From Terfezia claveryi (lineage: Eukaryota > Ascomycota > Pezizomycetes > Pezizales > Pezizaceae), in assembly GCA_015179025.1 (NCBI GenBank), contig WHUX01000070.1, positions 124,001-188,000 on the forward strand: a stretch of DNA of 64,000 nt. The letters run 5' to 3'. Below are positions 11,691-21,989 of the stretch, one piece after another (the first letter of the stretch is position 1; every line of letters begins with the position of its first letter). The position numbers and the translations under genes were made by a program. The notes beneath the pieces were generated by a model. It worked only from the letters and a program-made list of their open reading frames with translations. It did no database searches and was not told the DNA's origin.

Positions 11691-12970
11691 AGGGGGGAGG
11701 CAGCTGGCGTTTCCACATTGACAGGGATTGGTATCCATTATTTGTTGATGGGGTTTGTGGTGTCTCTTCCTTTTCGTTATAGGTTTCGTGGATCTTCTTT
11801 TGTTTATGGGTATCTTTCTTTCGCTGATAGAGTTTTGTGGTATCTTTTTCTTTAACTTCCTTCTGCATTGTGAGGGGTTTCTTTTTTATTTTTGATTCTC
11901 GTTGGTTTATTTATCAGGGAGATGGGGGTGCAAGGGCGTCGATGTAAGGGATGGAGTAGCCTCGTATCCAGGTTAATATTTGTAATGTTCGTGACCTCGC
12001 AACTCCCCCATAGACAACAGACTGGTTACTACGAGGCTAGTGTTGTCTGCCAAGACTTCATTTTTTAATTCTAGAATCGCTACTCACTCACAATATATTG
12101 TGGAGTGGGTTTATGAGGATGGGTTTGGAAGTTGAAGAGTTGGAAGCGATGCAGTGAGAGGAAGGGGAAGCTCGGATGAGGATAGTTTGGATGAGGATAT
12201 GGAGATCCTACAATGAATGGAAGCGTTGCGTGAGGACGAGTGGGCAGTAGAGAGTAAAGTTGCTTATTCTTCGAGAAATGGGCGAGAGGGGTAAAAGATA
12301 GGATCAATGTACAGTATAAGCAACCCCCTCGGGACTGGCAGGACGTTGATGATGGCAAAACGTACGTAGAGTGTGAGGTGTCTCTTCTAAGTCTAAGTAC
12401 ATGATCCCTCTCACTCATCTATCTATGTAGCCGCTAATGGACAACTAGTCTACAATTTCCCAGTTAGGTATCCTCTCTCCGCCATTACTCTTCTCACCCC
12501 CACAACGTTTCGTATGACGTGAAGTGATATATCTGCGCAAAATGGGAATGGACCTTGTCTAATAATCCAATATTCAGACTAAATTCGGTTTCTCCCACAT
12601 GTAACTGGATGACCATGGCCATGGCCATGGCCATAGACATCTTTCCCCAACCGTACCAGGAGTAATCAGAAATTTCCTGGCGCTGGGTAGTGCGCATAGT
12701 TCTAATTAGAATTATTCCACATACTAATAGGTATATCCTATATCGCTTGGCAAAACTCGCCGTTGTGTGTTCCTCTTCGCGTGTAGAAATCAATTGCGTC
12801 CAGACGCAATAGACATTGCGATTTGCGTCGGACGTAGACCAATGTTATAGTTTGCATCAGAATCGCCGTTCACGTCAGAGCGTCGAGTGCTTCTGACGCA
12901 CCTGACGCAAATATTTTTTTTTGCTAATGATACTCGTCCTTACTATGTACAAGTTGGAGTACTTATCAAT
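11691..12970. other. Intergenic between convergent loci
   Basis: No conserved gene seen. It holds a GGCCAT repeat (about 12616-12641) and, at 12794-12910, a cluster of GACGCA/TGCGTC words including a near-perfect 16-bp palindrome at 12794-12809. Confidence 0.45.
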
Positions 12971-13935
12971 TTATTGGATGGTATCCATCCATCCAAACAC
13001 TCGATTTTCTAACAACTCCTTTCTTCTATCCGCATATTTCTTTGCCATTTCCGCCGCATAAGGGTTCATATGAGCAGCCGCATTATGTAAGCACTCCATA
13101 AACTTAGCAATATCCATACCATCATCCTCCTGGTCCTGCGGGTCCCCATCATCGTCATCATCACCACTTTCATACTCAATTGATCCTAGGTCGATTGTGT
13201 CTGCTATTCAACTGTTAGCAGAACAGCATTGAATCACCACGGTAAACCACTGGGGCAGACATACGTACGCCCATGGAAAGGGTAAAACTTTCAGGAGGAA
13301 GAACGTCCGGGGAGGGTGTGCTGGAGGATAGCTTGACGAGCTGATTGCGTAGTCGCCGTATTTCTTCCAGGCTCAGCCTACCGTCGGACGGTTTATACTA
13401 CAGAGTACCAGCAAGGGTTAGCCTATAGTCACTGTAATAAGACGGGAATGAAGGTCAGGGAACTTACTGCTCTGCCTGCTGAGAGCGCAATTTTCACCCT
13501 TCTTGCAATCATCCAGGTCCTCTTCTTCAATACGAAACCTGGCTCGAAGGTAACTGGAGGTCCGAATCCTTCTGGAAGTGGAAGAGATGTGGCACCTTGT
13601 GCAGATGGTTCCAAGGGTACCATAAACTCTCTATCGGCAGGTTGCCACTCTTTAATCCATGCTTCGGGATCGTCGGTTGAGAATGACCGACAAATTAATA
13701 CAGTAAGTTGCAATACTGCTTCTATTGGTTGGTCCAGGGCCTCGTACACGACACAAGGGTGGTACGGCTTAGATCTTCCGCTAGTCGTAGAGCTATATGC
13801 TGTAGACGGAGATGTCCTGGTTACCGGACCCGATAAATCAAATGGCAATCGTAAGAAAATTAGATCTCCAACCTGTGGGAGAGGCACGGTTTGGTCACGG
13901 TGCCCCTGCTTTGTATAGGGTCTTTGAGGTGTCAA
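12971..13935 (-). CDS. Uncharacterised protein with acidic C-terminal segment, 5' end uncertain
   Basis: Three exons are supported: 13935-13468, 13397-13265 and 13203-12971. Donors are GTAAGT and GTATGT, acceptors TAG and TAG, with CTAAC before the second acceptor. The phases close to 277 codons plus stop. The first part resembles a compact beta domain (GDLIFLRLPF, then HPCVVYE, then VLQLTVLICRSF), a pattern loosely like PemK/SH3-type barrels, but I cannot assign it. The middle has a helix SLEEIRRLRNQL. The C-terminus contains an Asp/Glu run followed by a helix rich in Lys and Glu. There is no ATG at the 5' end of exon 1. CCCACAG at 13873 could be an acceptor with an upstream start exon (an ATG at 14061), but that stretch overlaps repeat sequence. 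The gene may therefore be 5'-truncated. Confidence 0.6.
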
Positions 13936-13980
13936 AGAAGGCTGCCCTGAAGTGGACGTGGCTGCTGTAGAGTTTTTCGA

Positions 13981-14030
13981 ATAACCCTTTATCTGACTGC
14001 TGGCAATAACCCTTTATCTGACTTCTGGCA
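13981..14030. repeat. 25-bp direct repeat, two copies
   Basis: The unit starting ataaccctttatctgact is present twice in tandem (13981-14005 and 14006-14030) with one mismatch. It lies just upstream of the 5'-uncertain gene. Confidence 0.85.
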
Positions 14031-14270
14031 GGGGATCCATCTTAGTCTGGTTGAGATCCATCTGGTCTCCGATTTATTTGAGTGGTAGCTTAAATCGGTC
14101 CGGAACTATGCTTCCCAGATTCTGTTAGCGCTAGCTGCTCAGAACCCGGAGCAGGCTTCTTGGCACCTGGGCAGCTAGAGTACTACATGTATCGATGGCT
14201 TAAAATGTCTGAATTATGTAGCTTATGCTCGAGATGTTTGAATTGGCAGATGTCTGAATTGGCTTATGCT

Positions 14271-14370
14271 TTCTCTATATCTAGCTAAATACGCACGCCA
14301 TGCTCGCCACGGGTTTTCTATATATCTAGCTAAATAAGCATGCCATGCTCGCCAGGGGTTTTCTCTATAG
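14271..14370. repeat. About 44-bp tandem repeat, two copies plus start of a third
   Basis: Two near-identical units carry ctatatctagctaaata and gccatgctcgcca. The first covers about 14271-14313 and the second 14314-14358, followed by the start of a third. Confidence 0.8.
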
Positions 14371-15228
14371 AAAGAGCAAGAGTGATATGTGCGTCAAATG
14401 AATTGCTTGAGAGGATCAAGTAGAGCAGATACAGCAGATATATATGTACATGCACTAATAGCGAGTAATGATGTCATGAGCGTATGTTCATGCGTGCTTC
14501 ATGAGTATGTGAATACTTATGTTCTCATGTGGGACCGCCACTTAAGTACTGTACTTATGAGCTTATGTATGTGAGACATAAGTAGTTTAGCTACGTCAGT
14601 ACTTGTTACATTTTTGATGCAGTTTAGTAGCCACTCATAACTACATAAACCAGACTAGCCTGCATACAAAAATAAATGTTTTGTGTCTTTGTTTGGTACG
14701 TAATTATTTACATGTAGTTGCATACTAAAGCCAAGACGCCAGTTTGAACCGGTCGCCTCCCAAAAAAATAAAAGGTTCGTCCAGACCCTCTTTCAGAGGT
14801 CGTTGTGCCAACCAGACTTGTATGTACGTGATTTAAGTAGTTATAGATGTTACAATAATAATGGCAGGGAATGAATGAATATGTGTATATACATATGGAG
14901 GGGGAAAAGTTACCTCCAATTATTATTCTTTTTCTTTTCTCCGTTTCGAGAGAGAGAAGGGGGAAGGAGGGGGGGGGGCAAACATTAAACAATCAAGAAA
15001 TAGAGAATGAAGGGTTCAATAATGGGAAGTAAAAAGAACACTGTATACGTAGCTCTCCTCGACCCCTGATAAAACTCCGTCCCTTTATATGCTTTGTTTA
15101 TGAAACTTTCTATACTCCACTCCACTCCCCCCCATTATACGTACTAGCCAAACTTACGACAGAGGCCATCACAGAAGTGCCCTGTTAGCCCTCTTCAATG
15201 ATGATAGGTATGTAGATTTAATGCGCCC
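14371..15228. other. Intergenic, no gene seen
   Basis: AT-rich with G and A runs (a poly-G run near 14970). One copy of the dispersed motif, as TTGTGCCAACCAGACT, lies at 14803-14818. Its right part is the likely 3' UTR of NFU1. Confidence 0.45.
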
Positions 15229-16299
15229 TTACGCAGCTGCCCCCCCGGCCGCATTTGCTTTTCGAAGCTTTTCCTCAAATCTTTCAAACTCTTTCAACGC
15301 TATCTCCTCTTCTTGGTCCAGCACCTGTTCCACGGATTTCACCTCCTCAACCTAGTAACAAACCAACCCTACTGTCAGCATATGATCCAGATACTATCCA
15401 CACCCACACATCCAGCCAACCACCCATCCATCCTTCCATCAAACATGGAGGCTACGCTGGGGGGAGGCAAGACTCACATAATGCATCAACATACTCTCAA
15501 TCCCATTCCTCAACGTCACCGTACTGCTATCACAAGTCCTACACGCACCTCTCAACTTCAACCTCACCACGCCACTATCTTCATCAAACCCTCTAAACTC
15601 AATGTCCCCCCCATCCTCCTGAATAGCCGGTCTAATCCTCGTATCCAACAATTCCTTAATCATACTGACCACCTCTGAGTCCCCCTCTCTTGGCGCCGTA
15701 TCTTCCCCCCCAACGCTACTCTCCCCATCACCTGCCCTCCACACCCCGTCCTCACCAACTTCACCTAGCACAACTGGTGCGCCGCAATTAAGAAACTCGG
15801 TGATGAGGGAGAAGACTTCAGGTTTTAGGTGGGCCCAGTTTGCGTCGGGGGCCTTTGTAACGGTGAGGTATTCGGGAGTGAAGAAGACGGAGGTGATGCC
15901 GTCGAGGGCGAAGAGTTTGCGCGCGAGGGGGGAAGAGTGTGAGGTTCGGCCGGAGAGGTACTCTATTGTGGTGGTGGGGGGGCAGGTAGGCGGGAGGAGT
16001 GGGGCGCCGGGGAGGAATTTAAGGGCGTTCTCGTTTGGGGTGGTCTCGGTTTGGATGAAGAGGGTGCGCCGGGGGGGAAGGCGGGGTGGTGTAAATTTGC
16101 GTGAGGCGGGGCGCGATGGGGAGAGGAAGGGGCGGGGGGGTGATGATGAGGGATTGGGGATTGTGGTGAATGCTCGCCGGGCGATGGCGGCGCAGATGGG
16201 TGCTGTGCTGATGATGGATGTGCTTGCGGCTCTACCGCTGCGCCAGAGGAATGTGGTGATAAATCGGGATGCTGGTTTCGAAGCCATTGTATAGGCCAT
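15229..16299 (-). CDS. NFU1: Mitochondrial iron-sulfur scaffold Nfu1
   Basis: Two exons, 16299-15478 and 15351-15229, are joined by a GTGAGT...CTAG intron, giving 314 aa. The N-terminal 80 residues are rich in Arg, Ser and Pro without acids, as in a mitochondrial presequence. Next come the Nfu N-terminal domain (FLPG, then FALDGITSVFF) and the C-terminal NifU-like domain. The latter holds the cluster-binding CxxC (CRTC, residues 253-256) in the usual GACRTCDSSTVTL context. Exon 2 supplies the standard EVKSVEQVLDQEEEIALKEF-type tail. Nfu1 hands 4Fe-4S clusters to lipoyl synthase and respiratory proteins in the matrix. The domain arrangement and length fit the family. A second ATG four codons downstream is an alternative start. 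Confidence 0.93.
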
Positions 16300-17664
16300 T
16301 GTATATTATCTCGCTGTATACGACTGCTGCCGTCGGTGCGGAATGCTCAGGACCTGGATATCCGCTATAGACTTGTTTTGCTATGACAGTTTTTGCACCT
16401 AGAACTGATTCGTGATGGTGTGCAGTGAGTTAGACCTGTTGTGCATAACGACGGTTGCTTATGACCTTGACATCAAGCAACGCTCCTTGATGACGTGTTG
16501 CATAGAGAATCAGATAAACCCCGCTTTAGTGCCAACCAGACTAACATAGCCAACACGTGATACACAGAAATTATTGGGAAGGGAATTACCGACGGTACTG
16601 ACGCTATCAAATCATACGGTGCGAATTCACTGACGTGTGGCATGGAGAATCAGATAAACCCCGCTTTAGACTAGATGTTGCAGACTTAACTAGGTACATA
16701 GCTAACAACGTGAAAAAAAAGAAGTCGACGTCATGGGGGGGCCCTCAATTACTGACGCGTGGCATAGGAGAATCAGATAAACCCCCGCTTTAACTTAGTC
16801 TGGTTGGCACAGCTAACACGTGATACAAAGAAGTTCGAACAACTACCGTCATAGTACTCACGTGTAGCATAGATAATCAGATAAGCACAACCACGACGAA
16901 GGACAGGACACATGACAGAAGTAAAGTTAATTATCATAGAACCCTAACTACAACTAATCACAACAAAGATGTTTATATATTTTTATATATTTTTATAATT
17001 TTTTTTTGCTTTTTAATATATATATACTGTATATATTATGTTATTTTTTTGCTTTTTTTTTTTTTTTCGGAAAACTTTTTTTTTTTTTGGGGGGGAGGGA
17101 GGGGGGGGGTGTTGGTCAATATGATATAAGAATGCCCCCCCATTTCCCTCCCCGAATTATAAATAAGAAAATATTTATATATATATTTTCAGTAGTATGT
17201 ACAGTATGTTGGGGGGGGGGGGCGAACGCAACCTCTTTGATGGCTGATGATGATGATAATGTGTTACCATAAATATCAGATAAAAAATTTCCCACTTGTG
17301 AATTTTTTTTTTTACCACCGAAAAACGGCGCAATGTGTTTAAAAATTTGGAAATTTGGAAAAAAATTTCCAGCGGATATCTAGATGAGAGCGGGTACTTT
17401 AGATACTGACTATTGACTATGTAGAGTATGTATGTATATGTATATGTACTTGTATATTATATTTGTATACAACGCTCAACATAAGTAAGTATTCAAGCTG
17501 AACCCTAAAGTTATGTACTGTACTTTTTCTCACTTCAATATCATACAACAGAATTAAAAAGACCCTGATGAGAAGAGATCGACGAAAACGAAACGGAAAC
17601 CTGAAATCCATTACTTAGTCGACCCATACAAACAAGAAACCGTATCTATAGATCTACAGCCTTC
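16300..17664. other. 1.4 kb intergenic, repeat- and homopolymer-rich
   Basis: Lies upstream of NFU1 (whose promoter it must contain) and downstream of the flavin-reductase gene. It holds the array at 16490-16885, then runs of T and G between 16990 and 17230 and AT-rich DNA to 17640. No gene recognised. Confidence 0.55.
16490..16885. repeat. Degenerate tandem array, about 105-140 bp period, four partial units
   Basis: The conserved core is a TGACGTG-like word, then GCATAG, then AGAATCAGATAAACCCCGCT. It starts near 16490, 16630, 16751 and 16855. Segments between cores also share CTAACACGTGATACA-like text. Copies of the dispersed CCAACCAGACTA / TAGTCTGGTTGG motif sit directly after cores one (16529) and three (16796), in opposite orientation. 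Confidence 0.8.
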
Positions 17665-20600
17665 TCAAACCCGCCCGGTCCGCTCCTTAAAAGTCTTTCT
17701 CGCCTGCCTTCGCTTCTTTTTCATCATCTTTTGCTGCCAACCATGGAGCTTCGCGCCCACGGGCTTGCTCCCCGAGGGGGTCTTCATCTTCTTCTTGTTC
17801 TCTTCGGACTCTCTTTCGCACTCTATCTCGGACTGTTTCTCGGACTCTTTCTCGGACTCTTCCTCGGACTCTTTCTCGGACTCTTCCTCGGACTCTTTCT
17901 CGGACTCTTCAGCGCCCTCCTTGTCTGCTTCACTTTCTATGTCAACCTCAACCTCACATGGTTTCCTGACTCTGCCTTCCTTCTTTCCCGCGGGTTTCTT
18001 TTCCTCCTCCACGTTCTTTTCCTCTACTCTCTTCTTCCCCTTTTTGTTACCCCCCTTACGCCCCTTGCCCTCATCACCTCCGTCCCCATTCACGCTATCT
18101 CCTCTAGCCCTCTTCCACTTCTCCTCCAGCTCCTCCTGTTCCTTTCTCTCTCTCCCATTCAACAAACTCCAATTCAGATCACTCAACCACTTCTCCTTCC
18201 TCCCTCCGGTCATTTGTACCTTCCTATCTCTCTCTGCATCCATCTTTTCCGGGGCTTCCGATACCAACTCCTCCTCCTCCTCTTCTCTGTATCCATCCCA
18301 TCCCAACTGCCACCTCTGATCCTGACTCTGACTTTGACTCACATTCACACGGAGGACATTTTTCAGCCACCCTCGTAAATCATTGGAGTCTTTCCTCCTG
18401 TTAAACTTCATCGCCCCCGAACTCGGAGCTTCATGCCCTGCCCAGCCCCCACTCCTTGCGCTCCCCCCTATGCCTCTGCCCTGTGGTAGGGGTGCGTCCC
18501 ATACAATATCCTCATCCATCAAAATATCTGGGTCATGTTGAAAATTAATCCTTTTAACCTGCTCATGTCGTTTACGGAGTTTGCGGAGGCGTTTGTTGAG
18601 GGGCATGCCGGCGGGGAAGGAGTTTGGGGGGAGTGGGGGAGGTTGGGGGTAGACGTAAAAGGTTGAGGGGCCTTCTTCGGGGGGAGGGGGGGGTGGGATT
18701 TTGGGGAGGGGAGCAGGGGGGGCAGGGGTAGGGGGGAAGGTGGGCTTGTAGATTGTTTCATTGGAGGGGTCGAGGGCGGGGCCGGATCCGACTTTTCGGA
18801 CAACTCGAATGGTGGGTTTGTAAGTTTCTAAGAGTTTGGGGTGAGGGGAGGTAGTGGAGGTGGAGGCGGCAGGGGAGGTAGTGGAGGTGGAGGCGGCGGG
18901 GGTGGCGGGGGTTTGTGAGCCCTGTATACCAAATTTCGTGAATAAAACCGAGCCTCTCCGAATCCGAAAGACAGGAGATGCCGTAGTCGATGGATCAGGG
19001 CGCAAAAGGGATGTAGAAATATATTTCAATACTCTCATTGATGAACTTGCATCCTTATCCTTCCAAGACGAGGAGGTAGCCGAAGGCAGGGTATACTTTT
19101 CTTGCTCGGAGAATGCAACAGAGGTGCTTGAAAATGATGACCTTATGACTTGTGGACTCGACATAGAAGAGGTCGCTTTTGATGATGTTGAATTCAGAGG
19201 AGCGAAGGAAGGCGTTAGCCTTTGGGTTTGCCTCATCTGGTATTTTTGGGGGGAGGCAAATGGTGATGAGGATGGTGAATCTAAAGATGTACGCACGGAA
19301 TGTAATGGCTTATTCTGTTCCTTGACTTTCTCCTCTGTGGAGACTTTAGGATAGTCTTCGCGGCTCGAGTTTCCGCATTCGGCGTCGGAGTCGGAGAGAT
19401 ATGGTTCTTGGGCGTTTGCCTGTGTTTGAGGTGGTGTAGATAGTGGTGCAGATGGGCGTGAATTTTGATAGGGAGAATTTTGATGTGGAGAATTTCGAGG
19501 AGGTGCATTCTGAGGGGGAGAAATGTTCAAGGGAAAATTTTCAGGGGATGAGCCTGCAGGATTGGATGTGTATATTGTTTTGGAATGGTGGGCAAATCTA
19601 GGAGTAGGATTTGGTTTTTTCAGTTGCAGAGTTAGTGCCTGAAGCTTTTTCCTCAAGTTGGATAATTTAGGCTCCCCTGAGTGGCCACTGTTTGATGGAG
19701 TTGATTGTGGTTCTGGTTCTGATTCGGGTGTGGGATTGGTGGATGTAACGTCCGGTTTAGATGTAGCAGGAGGCCGGTTTGGTCTTCCATTCTCCTCCTC
19801 CTCCTCCTCCTCCTCCAACGGCTCATCTTCCTCTTCCAGCTTAATACCCTTTGGCTTTGGTGGGATTGATGGAGATTCTAGTTTTGATACAGGTGGGGGT
19901 GGGGATGGAATAATGTCTGGTCCGGGTGTGGGTAGGATCTTTCTTTTTTTCAACCTCCACATGTCCGAGAGTTCCATCCATTTATCAAGGTCATTGATCT
20001 CCCCCGTTTCCCCCTCCTTGCCTTCCATAGGCTCGTCCTCCATATGCTCGTCTTCCATAGGCTCGCCTTGCTTACCCGCCGACTTTGGTGCCTCCTCGCT
20101 ATCCATCTCAACCAGTCCATTTCCCATTCTGTGCAACTGTTTCACTGCCCATTTCCCCGTTTCCAATTCACCATACGCATATCCTTCCTCTGCAGCCTTT
20201 TTCCTCCTTGCCCTTTCCAGCCTTTTCAACAGTTTCCTATTTTTCTCCTCCCTAATTCCAACCTCATATTCCATCTTCCTCCGAGCCCACCGCCGAAATT
20301 TATCATGTGCCGATATCAAATGGAACCCAGTTTCTCTAAAGCTTCTGTCACCGTAAAGTAGGCTCAAAGGGGCATGAGGTTCAATTCCATAACTTCCCAG
20401 TTCATGAGGAGGATATTCAATTCTTTCGACCTTTGCCACCCAAATTTCGTGATCCTGCACTGGTATTGTTCGCTCTGGGGTACAGTAAAGCCGGAACATC
20501 ACCTCCTCCCACAGCGCTGGCAGGTTATCTGTCGATTCATCCGCAAGCACTGGTATCCGGCCAAACTGCCCTGATAGTCCCACCTCAGGCGTTTTTCCCT

Positions 20601-21284
20601 TGCGCAATCCTTCGATCTCTGCAATCTCCTGTTCGGTAAAATCTTCATTTTTCAGTAGCTGCTCTTTTTCACCAAGGTGTATAAATGCGAGAGGTTGCTC
20701 AACGCTGTTTGGACGGGCAGCGTACTGCCAGTCTTGGCCGGGGACGTACGGGAGGGAGAAACGGGCTGCAAAGTCTGCGGCACGGGTGGTGGGGAGCATG
20801 GCGTGGACGATAAAGCGTTTTCGGGCGTGCATTGCGGTGGCGCAGGCAGAGGGGGTTTTGACGTTGAAGGTTATGAGGGGGTGGGGGTCGAGGGAGAGAC
20901 TGGTGAAGGAGGAGAGGGTTATGGCGCGCCAGTCGCGGGGATTGGGGGAGGTGCTGGTGGTGAGGATGACCACTATGAGCAAGTTAATAAGCGAGTTGGC
21001 AATTGGAGGGGGGCGCGGGGGTAACTGGAGGGGGCACCTGGATGGACCATGTGCCTCAGGACACCGCGGACTCTGTCCGAGATATTTGGTGAGCGGAGGG
21101 CACTCTGGACATCGACAACGATTCCTTCCTTGACGGACGGTGGGGGGAGGGGCCTTCGAGACGGCACCAGGAAGACGGGTTTGTGAGGTTTGGCGTAATG
21201 GCGGAGGGGGATGTAGGCAGCGGTAGTAGGAGGGCGAGTGCGCCCGAGGCCTCCTGCTTGAAGGCCTCGCCGCAGACGGAGCAT
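17665..21284 (-). CDS. Flavin reductase-like domain protein with very long low-complexity tail, about 1184 aa
   Basis: Exon 1 (21284-21038) ends inside the codon of a conserved Val, and exon 2 (20972-17665) completes it: RVRGVLRHMVHP then VVILTTSTSP. The intron (GTGCCC...TATTAAC...CATAG) closes the phase. Residues about 60-330 form a flavin reductase-like split barrel: an FMN-binding-type WRAITLSSFTSLSLDPHP strand, TPSACATAMHARK, and PLLYGDRSFR-type ending. This fold binds FMN and reduces it with NAD(P)H or serves as an oxidoreductase. The N-terminus (RRGLQAG, then HYAKPHKP) could be a mitochondrial presequence. The remaining roughly 850 residues are Pro/Ser/Glu/Lys-rich, with poly-Glu, poly-Pro and a repeated SEKESEEE block near the C-terminus encoded by 15/30-bp DNA repeats, and a basic end. 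No internal stop or splice signal breaks this tail. The domain is common in fungi, the tail is not. It is divergent from PRI2. Confidence 0.75.
17820..17915. repeat. In-frame coding minisatellite in the flavin-reductase-domain gene
   Basis: A plus-strand pattern of cggactctttctcgga and cggactcttcctcgga alternates with a 15/30-bp period, about six units. On the minus strand it encodes repeated Ser-Glu-Lys-Glu-Ser-Glu-Glu-Glu. All units keep the frame. Confidence 0.85.
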
Positions 21285-21989
21285 TGGGCGAGAGGAGGCA
21301 GTGAATGGTCGACTGGGCTGGGCTAGCAGATGTAGCAAGCACACGGGCGGGGGTTGACTAAGTATGGTATGGTATGCGTATGTGTAGATGAGGATGGGGT
21401 AGAGTCTGCGAGCGATCTGAATGGAAGAATGCGAGGAGGGGGGGGAGGGGGAGGGGGAGGGGGAAGGTTGTTTCGGCAGGGAAACGACAGAATTCTGCGG
21501 GGGCTGCAGGCGTCGGCGAAGGCGAGTCCGGCCTGTACGCACACCGCAGATGGAGAATTTCTGCGGGCAGCATCGAGACGAATGAGAATGAACCCAGCAT
21601 GATCAGTCTCTCTGCGGACGAGAACGAAGGAAAGAAAGAAAGAAAAGTTGGAGCCACGAGAGGCTGACTGGCAGGCGGACCAGTTGGTTGCAGTTGCCTC
21701 CCCTCACCTCTCGTCTCCCTCACACGCGTTGCCTGCCCACTCCCACCCCCTCCACCCCCCACTCCCAAACCCCGACGCGACTTGCCCATATGTACTCGTT
21801 CCCCCCCAACAGCAACAACAACAACAACAACAACACCACCCCACGCCGCATTCACCGTCCCCATCCGTATTATAATTATACCTATCATAAACTGACAACA
21901 TACACAAGCGCAGAGTCTGCATCTAATCCCCATCCTGATACCTGCTGCCAACCAGACTACACAATACATCCTGTAGCCCGCCCGCTGAC
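21285..21989. promoter_or_regulatory. Divergent promoter region, flavin-reductase gene / PRI2
   Basis: The 705 bp between the two start codons contains C-rich pyrimidine tracts, a (CAA)n microsatellite at about 21811-21835 and one copy of the dispersed CCAACCAGACTA motif at 21949-21960, some 30 bp before the PRI2 ATG. Confidence 0.5.

Noticed and set aside
15800..16294. 164-codon plus frame
   Set aside because: Antisense shadow of NFU1 exon 1 in GC-rich codons; no family resemblance.
16990..17230. Possible centromere- or telomere-like DNA (T and G runs)
   Set aside because: The runs are simple homopolymers without a telomeric unit such as TTAGGG arrays.
17731..18378. Leu-rich plus frames that look like membrane proteins (GLFLGLFLGLF)
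   Set aside because: They are the reverse strand of the SEKESEEE-coding minisatellite; the minus frame is the long continuous one.
20973..21542. 189-codon minus frame as a separate gene
   Set aside because: Its 3' part is exon 1 of the flavin-reductase gene; the stop lies in the intron. The upstream part is leader sequence.
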